Source: Phoronis australis (Eukaryota; Phoronida; Phoronidae). From it: a DNA stretch of 64,000 nt. The notes beneath the pieces were generated by a model, which was not told the DNA's origin, made no database searches, and saw only the letters and a list, made by a program, of their open reading frames with translations. Within the stretch, counting starts at the first letter, position 1; every line of letters starts with the position of its first letter. Both the position numbers and the translations under genes were made by a program. The stretch is from positions 2,408,239-2,472,238 of the forward strand of contig NMRA01000001.1 in NCBI GenBank assembly GCA_002633005.1. Direction: 5' to 3'. Below are positions 32,974 through 45,029 of this stretch, piece after piece.

Positions 32974-35900
32974 CTAGCGTAATAAAGAAACGTATTAAAC
33001 ACTGGGCTGCTAAATCTGAACTGAAGATTTTCGCACACTTTACGATGTCATTTACAATCAATGAAACGGAAAACCTGCCATCGAACAGGTTCCTTACTCA
33101 GATGAGAAGTAATTTATATAGACTTAGCCGACCTCCAATTCTTCCTAATACAGTGCTCGAGACTTTGTTGGACTCATAAAACTTACTAATATTGATCTCG
33201 AGCAATAACGAAATTACAGTTCTTTGCAAGCTTTGAAATTACTCGTTAATGATGACGTTGAAGCTGAAACCATCCAAACTTTTTCAGTGGACGGACAACT
33301 TGTTCATACCGCCTGGCAGACTCAGAATTGTGATATTCTGATATGTGGCCGCAATATGCGGCAAAGAACGTCACTGGAGATTTCAGAGCATTTCAATGAT
33401 GGCACAAATCTCACGAAAATCAAGAAAATTACAGAGCGTTGTACATCCCAAAACGGTAAAGAAAAAGGGTGCTCTTTTTTCAAATCTGTCCATACAAAAA
33501 TCAGTTGCGTAGTCTCCCCTCGTTGGAAACACCCAAGTCAAATTACACTAAGACCCATCACAAAACCTGTTACATATTACCACGAACGCAATGGCAATTT
33601 GTCACTAGTAGTCAAATAGTTATAAAAATCGACACCAGTGGACAAAAAGGTCGAACCCATCTGAAACTGAACAGGTGCTTCCCTTTCCTTCATAGAAACA
33701 TATATGCCAAATTACACAAAAATATCAAAAGGAACTTAGTGGAAATTGAGGCCACTAAGGGGCGCTTCAGTACTCCGGCAGATTCCGAAATCAACACCAA
33801 ACTTGCCCTCTCTAGTAGTAGGTACACAAATACCAGATTCCATAAATAGACCAAGGAACTCAATAGTAGATATTGAGAAAGAAACGCCAACAGGGAGCGC
33901 CATTGTAGTCAGACCCGTCCGTAAATCAACGTTAATAGTGCTCTAATCAATATGAACACGAACAAAATTTCATGGGTGGTAGATCTTGAAGAGGCAAAGA
34001 AAATGCCACTATGCATTGCAATGCTACATATAAGTCCTGTCGTCGTTAAAATGGTCATTTCACTTACCTGCAGTGTCCACTTTCGTTTTGGAGCAACCAT
34101 AGGAGCAGTTTTGTGCCAAAGCGTTGTTGTTGGAAACCGCATACTCGTCGCTACACTTGCTATTGGTAGCAGAGGTACACACGACGCATTTGCTTCCTGC
34201 CGCTAAGGCTGAAAAACAGAGGGGAGAGATCAATCTCTCGAAAGTGTTTAGGTGCCGTGCGACTCGACAGTTTTGGGATTGGAAAACCTGGTCCACTCAA
34301 TGTCAAACAAACGGTATCCTCTACAGCAGATTTTTTTCAATGCATAATTAGAGTAGCCAATTCACGCTACTTTCAAAGAGCACCGCAAAGCGCTGAAATG
34401 CGCTCACGACAGCATTACAAACGGTGTGCTTCGGTGCTTCTGGGGGACTTATTTCTAGCATAAAATTGCCACTAGGTGTCACAGAATATATTGAACCCGT
34501 GCAAAAATGGTTAGGTGCCGTCGTCTCTCAAAATCATTTGCCAAATTTCATAAAAATCCGTCAAAGACCTCCAAAGACACAAAGGCAAACGTAAAAAAAA
34601 CTGGCCACTAGGTGGCGCAAACTAGGTCGAATCCATCTGAAAGCGGAGAGATAGCATCACCTCTTTAACAGATGTCAGTATGCCAAATTTTATGAAAACA
34701 CGTTGACGACCTTTGAACATACAGAGGTAAACGTAAAAAAATGAAATTTCCACTAGGTGGCACACCAGTAGTCAGATCCGTCTGAAAGTCGTCGTCCTCC
34801 GTTGTTAACATCATATAAATAAACTTACTAAATTTAGTAAAGATCCTGAGAACGGTTTAGGGGATACAGCCATAGGCGCAAAAAAAAACAAAACTGTCAC
34901 TAGGAGGCGCCACAATAGTCGAAGTCGTCGAAAAATCTTCGTCAGCCATCCACTTCATAGTAAGAATATACATGCCAATTTTCACAATCATCCTTTAAGC
35001 GGTTTGGTTGATAGAAGGGTGGACGCAAAAAAAACAGACTCGGAAACAGTAAAAATAGCCACTAGGTGGCGCAAACTACGTCAAAGCCATCTGAAAACGG
35101 GAGGATAGCGTCATCTCACTAATAGGTGCCTAATACCAAATTTTATGAAAATTCGTTTAGGATTTTTGAAAATACCGAGGTAAACGTAAGAAACTAAAAT
35201 TGCCACTAGGGGGCACACCGGTAGTCGGATTCGTCCGAAAGTTCGCTCATGCCGTCCCATCCACACATGTGCAAAATTTCATGAACATACGTCAAGGCGT
35301 TTTGGAGATACAGCATCGGACGCCGGACGGACGAACGTACGGAGATGACGGCATAATGCGTCCACATATAAATATGTGGGCGCATAAAATGGCCAGTAGG
35401 TGGCGTAGAATACCTCGAATCAATCCGAAAATGAGTGGACAGCGTCATCTCACTATAGATCCTAACTGGCAAATTTTATGAAAATTCATTGAGGGCCTTT
35501 GAAGATACAGAAATAAACGTAGAAACTAAAACAGCCAATAAGGGGCACAACGGTGTCGGATCCGTCCGAAAGTTCGCTCATGTCGTTCCATCCATCAATG
35601 GAACACGTGCAACATTTAACCTCAAAGGGTTTTGGAGACAGAGCAGAGGACGCCTGACGCCAGACGGACGGTCGCGCAGGGATGACGGCACAGTAAAGTT
35701 ACTACAGTTAGAAAGCCGTCTGCGCGCTAAAGGCCGAAACGAGACTGCTCTTATGTTTCAAGCACAAAAGCACTTCTCAATAGATGGAGCAGTAGGCCTA
35801 TATTGATACATCGACAAATCGGAATGTTAGTTTCCAACCAGTAGGCATGTTCGAATAGTACTGAATTTTCTGTTAACCAATAAGATGACACGTTACATAA

Positions 35901-38900
35901 TCAATTCACAAAGTTACCTCTACGAACACTTGGAAAGGCTTATGCGCGCGCATTTTCGAATTCGAAATCTTGGGTTTGGCCAACCACAATAAAATCTCAG
36001 GCATGTTCTTATCGCTAAGGACATGGGATCCTATCACGATAAAGAATAATACCAAACCGGTTTGGTAAACAGAAAAGGCATAGTTAGATTTTCTTTTTTC
36101 AGTCAGCTAAACGCCGCAATGGAGCGGTTCAAGATCAAAATTGTCCACTTTATAAAAACATGAAAGTTAAGTAAGCTTACCCGACTTCCACCATCTTGAT
36201 TTTTAAATATTAACTCGGCACTTTTGATATATATTCTATACTTATCTTCAAATCCTATATCATGTACCACAAGGAATTCATTTGAAAAAATGTCAATGTA
36301 AAAAGGAGTCTGCAGCCATGTTGCATTCTCAGAAAGGTCCTTCTGAATGCCATTTAAGTATGCCAGCATTGGTAGCTCAACCCGAAGAAAAGTGACATTG
36401 GTTTCAAAGCCTAAATACACAGTTGTGAAACGTTATAAACTGGATCGGTTCGTTTGACACGTCGACTGACATGAACGCAAAGTTATCCATCAATAATCAT
36501 TGTGTATGTGCTAATCATGAATGACAAGGCGCGAAATAAACCTCAATGAATCGGCCGGTAAAAATAATTTCTCAATTGGCTTCCAGGTATCACGCTCACA
36601 TATAACGCGTTCTAGGCTTAATTCTTATCATTTTACATTGTGTTTTTGAAATTTTCGTAATAAACATTAAAAAGGCTTCCAGGCAACTACAGAGTGGATT
36701 TTTAACAGCATTTCCAAACGCAAATAGCATGAATCGTGGAAACATGAAACGCTTTAAGATCTACAAGACAGAAGATTCTCTTGACCTACGCAATCACGTG
36801 GGTATAACTATTATGAACCTCTTATTCGTTATTCAAACTGTGTGAATATGTCGCGGAGCGTCTATTGCTGTGGCGCACTGTAATCAGGAGCACAGAGAAG
36901 GAACGTGGTTACTAAGAGCACATCGTAGCTACAAAACAGTACAATGTCGCCTTACAAACTTCTATTCAAATGCCCAGACCAGGGGTCACTTAACATGAAT
37001 GCGCATTGAGTAACAGTCTGCATTAGATTTCAGACGGCTATCATGCAGAGTTTAATAGCTACATAGAGTGTTTGAAAAACAGTTTATGAAATATTGACCA
37101 TTATTCAAGATTGAATCTTGGAGCTGGTTACTGGCACATTATCCGAATCGCAACACAAGCTTGTCGTAAAAGATGAATGTCAACATTACTTCGCGCCGAG
37201 TCCGCCGGAAGTCAGGAATTAAAGGACGATTTAAGTTTCTCATGCAGCACATGAATTTGAATAGTGTGATAGTCTGTTCCTCATGTATTATTAATAATGA
37301 GAACTACACCGCAAATTGGTCAGTAAATGTATTTCACTGGGCGTATGCACTCGCCTTTACATGCAGGTCCACCACTTTTTGGACCAGTCCAAATTCCATT
37401 TGTGCAGACTACGCGTAGACTATAGACGTCACGTTCCGGTACTTTTTTGTCATAATAAATGATTTTTTATTTTGCCAATCTCATTTATTTCCATGTGTGG
37501 AAATTGTGCTTATGGCGCCCTCTCTATCTATTTCGAAAATTAAGCATTGTTCAACTACAGCCTCGTTCCATGCAACCTCGAGTGCATTCCGCCAAATCCA
37601 CAGTTATTAGGGAGAGTTTCTGCAGTCTGAATGCACCGTCTCTCAGTTCATAGTAATCGCATACAAGTGATGACGTTGGGGTGAAACTTGCCGGTGTGGT
37701 GTAGTTTTGGTCGTTTTTAAGCAGCCAGTGGCAAATGAGAAAAACTGACTATGGACTCAGTTTCAATAGACTTTGTACAAGTAATTTTTAAGTCATTTGC
37801 CTAATATTCTGTTCATATTTTCACTGCTTTGAACAGCTTTGGAGCTGCAAAGACCTGCTTTTTCAAAACCAAATCAGCAACACTGCCGAGAACATTGCCA
37901 ACACGAGTGTGATTGTGTCAGGGGACCAATCTCTCCACTCGTAACTGTTGGAAGGCCAGCCTTCGTTGTTTAACAACTCGATGTCATTCCTCTGACCAAT
38001 CACGACAGACCCAAGTAGATCGGAGCTGTCTCGACTCTACTGATGACTACATGATCTATAGCTAGACAGAGACATTCTACAACTTCCTTTTGGTTGTAAC
38101 AGTAAAGGACAGCAAATACAAATAGCACACATAAGATGAAATAGATTTTACTTTTACCAGACTGTCGTCCGTATATAACTTCCAGACAAAATTATTCACC
38201 TGGCCAGGTAACAATTGTTGTAATGACTAGTATCCTACTGTTTGACAACTCGTGACATAATGTAAAAATACTAGTAAACTTATCACAAGTGCTGAGAGAC
38301 CACGTGTTGCTGTAGTGATTTATCTAGAGATTTGTATATTCTTACGTATAATTAGTGTATATTGAGATAAAATTTTGTTTTCGGTTTGCGTCCAATATAC
38401 ATAAAAGCCGAAAGCGTTCAATTCAAATGACCCGAAATTCTCAGTCTACGGCTAGGTTACGAATTCGTCGTCAGAATGATCTTCTCGTCTCATGACCAAG
38501 AATGAAGGTGGATTAACGGGAGCGTTACTAAGGTGGCCAACCCTTTCTGTGATTAGCCCCAATTGTTGTTTCCACAAATTTTTGCTGTTGCCAGAATTAG
38601 CCGCGATGGCGGCAAAGCAGTACTTAGTTCGATTACTTTTGTCTTACACTGAACATAGGGGAGAAGTGAATTCACGGGGTCGCCCTTTTTTAAACACAAT
38701 TCGAATATTACGTCGGAAATAAAGTGAAATTGTGAATTTTATTCCTAAATTCAGGTTGTTACTAAATAACGTTTACGTTTGACGGTTTTTATGTCACACT
38801 TTAGGGTTGATACATAATTATATCAGTTCGTTGAGCCAGCGCATTTCCACGCCCATTTCCACGCTAGTTTCTCCGCTGAAACGATTTCCACAAGTTCAGA

Positions 38901-39191
38901 ACATAAATTTGCTTAACTTCCACACCTTTCCGCAAGGAATATATTGACCTACAAGACACTCTTTCGTAAGGAAACGGCCACGGGTAGCGCGTGAAAAAAT
39001 CACCCAACTGAGAGGCGCGTAAGTATTTCCATTGGGTTGTTATCAGTTGATTCTTAACACAAAAATATCGAAACCGTACACAAATTACAACTACTTTCAC
39101 ATTATTTTATGTCCATGTTTGAAAAAAAGGTTTGCTTACCACATCCAACAAAAGTCAGAGCAACGATAGCAACCAGATAGGTCTTCATCAT
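32774..39191 (-). CDS. Ly6/uPAR (three-finger) domain GPI-anchored protein
   Basis: Three exons on the minus strand: 39191-39140, 34208-34068, 32973-32774; all phase 1 junctions, 393 nt in total (130 aa plus stop). Signal peptide MMKTYLVAIVALTFVGCALA, then a ten-cysteine Ly6 domain. The cysteines fall in KCVVC, SKC, NCSYGC, RSC, VKC and CYCEGDFCN; the closing CN is the family's hallmark. After NGS (possible omega site) comes a hydrophobic tail (AAPAAVIFVALLLSLMQLY), the normal GPI signal. The product would sit on the cell surface; Ly6 proteins bind receptors or ion channels or shield cells, but no ligand can be named here. A polyA signal lies 63 nt past the stop. The 4.9-kb first intron contains a CTCF-motif repeat array. 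Confidence 0.85.
33751..35810 (+). repeat. Diverged tandem array with CTCF-like cores, forward
   Basis: About ten units of roughly 135-190 bp. Each has a core such as GCCACTAGGTGGCGC (34604, 35058), GCCACTAGGGGGCAC (35202), GTCACTAGGAGGCGC (34896), CCACTAGGTGGCAC (34750), GCCACTAAGGGGCGC (33751), GCCAGTAGGTGGCGT (35392), GCCAATAAGGGGCAC (35534). Between cores the units share an AAATTT(C/T)AT(A/G)AA block, an AAACGTA block and TCCGTC(C/T)GAAAGT. The array lies in Ly6 introns 1 and 2 and around exon 2. Confidence 0.75.
34068..34208 (-). CDS. Ly6-protein exon 2, first half of the domain
   Basis: 141 nt between a TTTTTCAG acceptor and GTAAGT donor, phase 1-1. Encodes KCVVCTSATNSKCSDEYA, QNCSYGCSKTK: the first five cysteines of a Ly6 domain. 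Confidence 0.85.
36181..36410 (-). CDS. Unrecognised exon-like open segment inside Ly6 intron 1
   Basis: 230 nt open on the minus strand between a GTATTTAG acceptor and a GTAAGC donor, phase 1 in and phase 0 out. Reads TNVTFLRVELPMLAYLNG, ENATWLQTPFYIDIFSNEFL and KYRIYIKSAELIF. The composition looks like real extracellular protein, with N-x-T sites. Its outgoing phase does not match Ly6 exon 2, so it is not simply an extra exon of that gene. It may be a nested gene, a decayed exon, or chance. Confidence 0.28.
39140..39191 (-). CDS. Ly6-protein exon 1, signal peptide
   Basis: ATG at 39191 (a second ATG directly follows), 17 codons and one base to a GTAAGC donor. Encodes MMKTYLVAIVALTFVGC, a short hydrophobic signal peptide completed by ALA from exon 2. 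Confidence 0.8.
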
Positions 39192-40412
39192 GGAGTTATG
39201 CTCTTTGGTTATGTCTAAACGTCTGTCCTTATTGCCTGCGAACTAGATTGTGAAAGCCACAGCCGCACCTAGGTCAACACACAATGACCGCGCGCCAAAC
39301 CAGTCCAACGACTATTATGTAACATAAGCGGGTTGAATGCTTCAGTGCAGGGATAATTTATTTTTACTGCGAAGAAAGAGCCTCAGGGAGTATTAGGCTG
39401 GGTACGCTTTTATCAGTGATTTGAATAGGCCTTTGTTAGTCTCCAACTGCAGGTACACTGAACATGGTAATTCGGTTTGACCAGTTAGTCCATGAACTAC
39501 TTTCGGCCTAATTTACGATCCAATAGTCACGACATGTAGCTACGTACCACAAGTTTATGTAGACTAGAGGTTTTGACAACAAACAGCAAATGTATTACAA
39601 ACAGCAATTTAATAACTTACAATGAAGACATAGTTCAGTCAATTATAAACAAGCAAGGAACCTAAAGCGGAATGAAGCAGGCCATTGTCCAGTCCACTAA
39701 ACATCTGTTCACCAAAAAGACACAAAATACGTGTATACAATATAGGAATACGAGGCCAGGAATATTCACACCCAAACAGGAGATTTGTTGCATGCATCCG
39801 AATAAATAGCAAAGGTAATTTCCGTGAGACAGAGGACAGTACAAAAATTGACATATTTAAAGCCAACTACCATATGCACGTTTATGTGCCACTCAAAATA
39901 TCCAAGTTTTATTAGGATTTCGTGATTTAAATTGTGCTAAGCAGTTGAAAGTACACTATAACGTAGCAGGTACCATTCATGTGTGGGTAATGACAGTGAC
40001 TAAAAAAGGGTTTTATAAATGATGCCTGCCATGATTCGATCCTGTCAAGTTTAAGAATGTCACGCGGTTGTATTAGGCCGGATGATTTAACTGTAAGAGA
40101 CGCCGGGAAAAGGTTTCGATTTTCGTTTTATCCATCTAAACAAATATTACTTTATAAGTCAGTGCAAGTACAAATTGCAAAAAATTGTACCTCTTCCAAC
40201 AAAAATCTCTACGAAATGGTACCTTCTCCCGGCTTATTTAGTGCCTAAAAATGATTCGCTTTGTGAGCTAGGACACTGCAAAATAGTACCATTTTCCTAT
40301 TACAAAAATCTTTCAGAAGGAAATTTAACAGTAACTTATTTTCTAAAGTTTTGGTTACAAAAGGCATTTTAGACAGCATGGCGTTTATTCTTGAACTGTT
40401 TTAATTTAGTGG

Positions 40413-40469
<57 letters not shown>

Positions 40470-40470
40470 A
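40413..40470 (+). repeat. GTA trinucleotide microsatellite
   Basis: About 19 consecutive GTA/TAG units in intergenic DNA. Confidence 0.95.
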
Positions 40471-41003
40471 TAATCTTTTTTTAAAAGTCGGTGAGATTAA
40501 ACAATGAAACGTTAACACAAGTGCTATTATCCGACAAACTTAAAATCTACAAAATGAAAATAAAGAACTAAAATACTAGCTAATTCTACAGTACGGAGAA
40601 TATACAGAACTTAAACATAAATATAAATACAAAAGAACTCATACATGGTCACCGTGACAAAAACATTTGTCCAAGACTAACCCATATGTAAATATTAGTG
40701 TAAGGTGTGTACATGACGGCGTTTTCCCAGTGACTTTGCCAGAGGTAGAGGGTGGTGAACATGGTAACATCTAGCTTCTTTGTTAACTGCCAAGCACTGT
40801 CTTTTGTCTGGCATGACAACAGGCAGGCCAGGCTTATTACAGGCCACGTGAGAACGCGGTCAAACCCAGTCGGAAAGAATAGATTGTCGTAAGTTTGGTT
40901 GTAGATGGGCGATTTTGGCGATTCAAAAACTAAACATGATCACCATTTGACGAGGACTTCAGAAATGCAGTTGGTTTATGTTCAAATATGTTATAACTTA
41001 ACT

Positions 41004-41235
41004 TTTATTTTTAGCAGCACAGCCCAGTCAGGCTAGTTACGATCTTATTGGAGATTAGAGCAATTATCGAACAAAAGAGAGCTGGCCCTCCAACCATAAA
41101 TGCCAGAATGAAGTAAATCAGTCACTGTAAGATATTGGCTACAGGGGTCATCTTCCCAACTTGTTGTTGGGATATAGAATCGAACAAGTTGGGGCAACTG
41201 GAAAACGCCGTAATATATGTTGGCAACAAGTGCCA
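41004..41235 (-). CDS. Possible terminal exon of an unrecognised minus-strand gene
   Basis: After a CTGTTCAG acceptor, 63 open codons end in TAA at 41045 and are followed 36 nt later by AATAAA (41009-41004). The text includes FQLPQLVRFYIPTTSWEDD, YLTVTDLLHSGIYG. No upstream exon was found and no family is recognised, so this may be chance. Confidence 0.18.
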
Positions 41236-42411
41236 CTGAACAGCAAAACTATTGTGGCTCAAGTTCAGGGCCGGGGTTGCCTCACTTACGGGCGCACTCC
41301 TCTCAGTAAGCTCGGAAGGCAGAACACACGCTCTTCAATAGGCACACAATTGTCCAATGACCATTGAAAAAAACGATGAGACCATAAATAAGTTACCGTA
41401 ATACATAACATAAATCTATTCCTGAATGTGTCTGATTGGAGATCCATTAGTTTATGGAATGACGTCTGTAAAATAATAGTTCTTCTGGACCAAAACTCTA
41501 CGAAAGGATAACTTTTTCATGGGCATCCTTATCATCTGTCAAATATTGTCGTATGACCCCTCGTGATGTGACTGAACATAAAACACACTAAGCAAATATG
41601 TTCCAACCAAAGATAAACGGAAAAATGGCCACAGTCTGCTGTCTATATAGTGAGCCTGGCATCAAGCGGAATGTGCCTATTCTCTAAGCTCCTTGTAGGC
41701 TACGTTTTAGCCCGTGGTTTTAGAACCATGCATGCAAATAATGGAAAATTTGCCAAATGTTACTTTATGACCTCTGTACAGTATCCTACAAATCCCTCCA
41801 ACAATAAACTAAAAGTTTGTTGAAGAGGCATGGAATGCGAAACTTTTTCGTCAAAAATATCTTTTAAGCAACTCATGAAGAAAGCATCATCTCGCAACGT
41901 CTAGAGCAGAATGAGGAAATTTCCAGAAAAAAAATCGCAAAATTCATTTTTGAAATATGCCCGAAGGAAAAACCTGTGGTTACTAATCTCCCTCCCTAAG
42001 ATAAATGCGCCAATGCGCTCACAGTGAGTTTCTTGAAGTTACCTGAGGTCAAAGATCACATTTTCCATATAAGGGAAATGTGCTACCTCTGCTTCTTCAT
42101 CCCCAGAAATTTGTAACATTGTTGTTCTGCTAGGTGACGCTTAGCACCATGACACATACTCAGCCTATCCATTATAAGAACGCCTGAAAGGGCAAAGGTC
42201 ACGAAGCTTGGACACTGGTAACTGAGTCTGAAGTCCTCATCGTTGTGTCCGGATCAATTCTGGTCAAGTTTACAATAAATCAACAGTAACTGGTTATAGG
42301 AATTCACAGTCTACAATATGAGAGTGGTAGCAGGGTCACCGGGGTCACAGCTGTACTAGTATTATTATTTAGTATGAGTATTTATTTATTATAGTGACAA
42401 GTACAATTAAA

Positions 42412-43480
42412 TCAAACAGTTATAGGTATAACAATCATAAGAAAGATAAGTACCCAGACCAGTTGGGCTTGTGAGTCCCTATCACCACCTGTGGTTACTA
42501 GTTTGTTCCAAAGACGCAGCATATTCAATTTAAATCTATTTCCGGTGGAGTCCCACCCCATATCGCCACTAGCAGCATGAGTGGCTGTAAATCGGTTGAC
42601 CCTTAGATAAAAACGCATAGCGCTATTTCGAATATTTTCATCATTACCAACATTTTTGTAACCCCAAACAAATGACCCGTAATCCAAAATTGGTGCCACA
42701 CACGAATTAAGTAATGTTTTAAACGTTTCGAATCCTAGATTCTTGTTATCACGGAATGTTGAGCATATCTTCCCTAACGCTCTACCAGAAGCTTCAGATA
42801 ACGTATTCAAATTTTCTTTGAAGTCAAGGTGTTGATCCAGAATACAGCCTAAATATTTATATAGGATTTATAACTGATGACACTGTTCAAAATAAATTCA
42901 AAATTGCTTCTAGGCATAGACTTAGCTCGAAAATGGACAACATTAGTTTTTGCCATGTTCACAACCATTCTCCACTTCTTACACCAGTTGTTTAAAACCT
43001 TCAACATATCTTGCATGTCATTTTCATTCTCAGACAAAAGCGCAATATGGTAGGCATAAAGAAGCACTGAAATATTGTTCGGGGCACATTGGACACCTTT
43101 ACCCAGTTTTTTAATATTCAGAGCTAAGTCATTTATATGTAATGCAAAGAGTGTCGGTGATAAACGTCCCCCTGACGGACACCATTTTCAGGAGTGAACC
43201 AACAACTATATGGAGTGCCATTTAATCGTATACAGGTCAACGGACTTCTGTAAATCATACGAATTGCATCATACATTCTACCATTAATATTATTTTGCAA
43301 TAATTTATAGAACAGAAGTTCATGGTTTGTCCAGTCAAAAGCTTTTTTTCATGTCCACAAATGTCACAAATGTAGAAAGGTTAGACGACTTTCGAGTTTG
43401 AATAATTGATGACAGGACATATAAGTGATCAATACAAGACCGTTGGCTTCGAAAACCATTTTGCTCGTCAACTAAAATAT
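42412..43480 (-). mobile_element. Non-LTR retrotransposon (LINE) reverse transcriptase fragment, decayed
   Basis: Conceptual minus-strand translation, with frame breaks, gives reverse transcriptase blocks in order: NILVDEQNGFRSQRSC, FVDMKKAFDWTNHELLFYKL, NGVRQGD, a catalytic block reading YAYH instead of YADD, then NNWCKKWRMVVNMAKTNVVH and a C-terminal block with SCVAPILDYGSFVWG and MGWDSTGNRFKLNMLRLWNK. The order is that of a CR1/L2/Jockey-type LINE. The catalytic box and the frame are broken, so this copy is dead. Confidence 0.85.
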
Positions 43481-44769
43481 TGTTCTGTTTACAGAAAATA
43501 TGTTACTTGTACAAACCCCAACAACTTGTTGGCCATTCGGCGCAGATGTCCGTGCCGTGATCAAGGGCCACGTTGTCTTAAGCGGGCTACCAAAGCGCTT
43601 TTTATTGATTACTTGTTTTCAGGTGTTTGCCAATACATATTTGTGCGCGGAAGTAACAGTATTAATAAGACGAAGGACAAGGTAGATATTGAATCCCTAT
43701 TTTAAGACGGTACTACAGTACGTGCGTACGATCCCTGGGCTGATCAGGCAACAAAATGTGACACAGTGGTGATTATGTTCACGTTTTCACGGTCCCCTAG
43801 CCATAACAACAATTGTAACACATTCAATCATGAAACAAATCACTGATTTTCGCGGGTATAATTTTTGGATCACAAACACGATCCAAACCAATATTGGAAG
43901 ATAACCTAATGAAAACCATCTACTTACGAGCGAAAATGTATAAATCAGTATAAATTCGAACTTTTTCCAGAAACTTCCAAAATATTCATAAGGTCATCGC
44001 GGATGGGAAAATGGATACAAAATGGCTTCCTACCGATTGTGAGCTTGTCTCTCCTCAACGCCTGCAAATCCCAGGTGATCGATAATATTTCTTCTCAGAC
44101 AACTGTACTTGAGCACAAAAGACGTGGGAAATTTTTCGAAAAATAACATTAAATTTGGATCAGCAACCTTTAAATATTCCTGGACGTCATCTAGGCTATC
44201 GGCAAATCCGATGGAAAAATGAGTTACATCACAAACTTCACTTCAAAATGAGTCGTGGGCTCAAATATTGGTTTTCGGGCGATCGTAAACATGGTCCTGA
44301 AGGGGACAAACTTCAAAGCTCAAGAAACGCGTTGATTTTTTCAGCAGGGACGTTGATATTTGGCAATAACAGGTTTTAACATAGTTACATTCTCTGCGAC
44401 AGGCTAAAGGAAAATTGTGTAATTACCTCCCTTCGCTTTCAAATTAATGATAACAAGTTCGTTCCTGTGTACTTTTTGTGGAGAGCATGTGGCAAGATTT
44501 ACCCCATGCACAGTAACATGTTGCAAATTTTTGGCGATGGCCATACCAAATAAGGAGACGTACTTTGCCCTGTGGTAGAACAATCGACGACTAGTGGCGA
44601 GCAGTTGATTGATTTTTTTTTAAATTTGAAACTAAAGGGAAACGCTTTTATTACCAACAAAAATTAAAAGTCTTTACGAACAAACCTTAAAAATACCTGG
44701 TGAGGAAGTTGAATTCTGTTTAGTGGCAGAGAACCACTTTCAATATTGCAATTTACGGTGCAATTGTAC

Positions 44770-45020
44770 GGTGCCACAGCGGTCGTGACCGTGTTGGGGC
44801 GATCCCACTGCGGATTGGCCCAACCTGCGGTGGCACTGCGGAAGTTTTGAACATGTTCAAAGTATCTGTGGTGCCACCGCGACGGTCCGCGGTTTTGACA
44901 GTTTTCCGCAGTGCTACGGCTACCAATGGCGGAACCACTGCGGAACCAAGGCGATCATGGCGGTGCCACTGCGGTTTATACCGTACAAGCACCGCAGTGG
45001 CATCGCACCTCTGGTGTGAC
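44770..45020. repeat. GC-rich cluster of CCACTGCGG / CCGCAGTGG dyads
   Basis: At least six occurrences of (G)CCACTGCGG or its inverse and close variants, irregularly spaced, in an otherwise AT-rich region. No consistent reading frame. Confidence 0.65.
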
Positions 45021-45029
45021 GGAGGCATT

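Larger units (their letters stand above)
39200..42400. other. Intergenic
   Basis: Apart from the GTA microsatellite and the weak terminal-exon candidate at 41.0-41.2 kb, nothing recognisable. Confidence 0.5.

Noticed and set aside
33224-33849. Two overlapping plus frames of 126-131 codons inside Ly6 intron 2
   Set aside because: Antisense to the Ly6 gene, partly in the repeat array, no recognisable protein.
34468-35548. CRISPR array suggested by regularly spaced repeats
   Set aside because: Units are diverged, spacers are themselves repeated, and the DNA is clearly animal.
35200-35806. Open frames of about 100 codons in the CTCF-like array
   Set aside because: They run through the repeated non-coding units and repeat their text.
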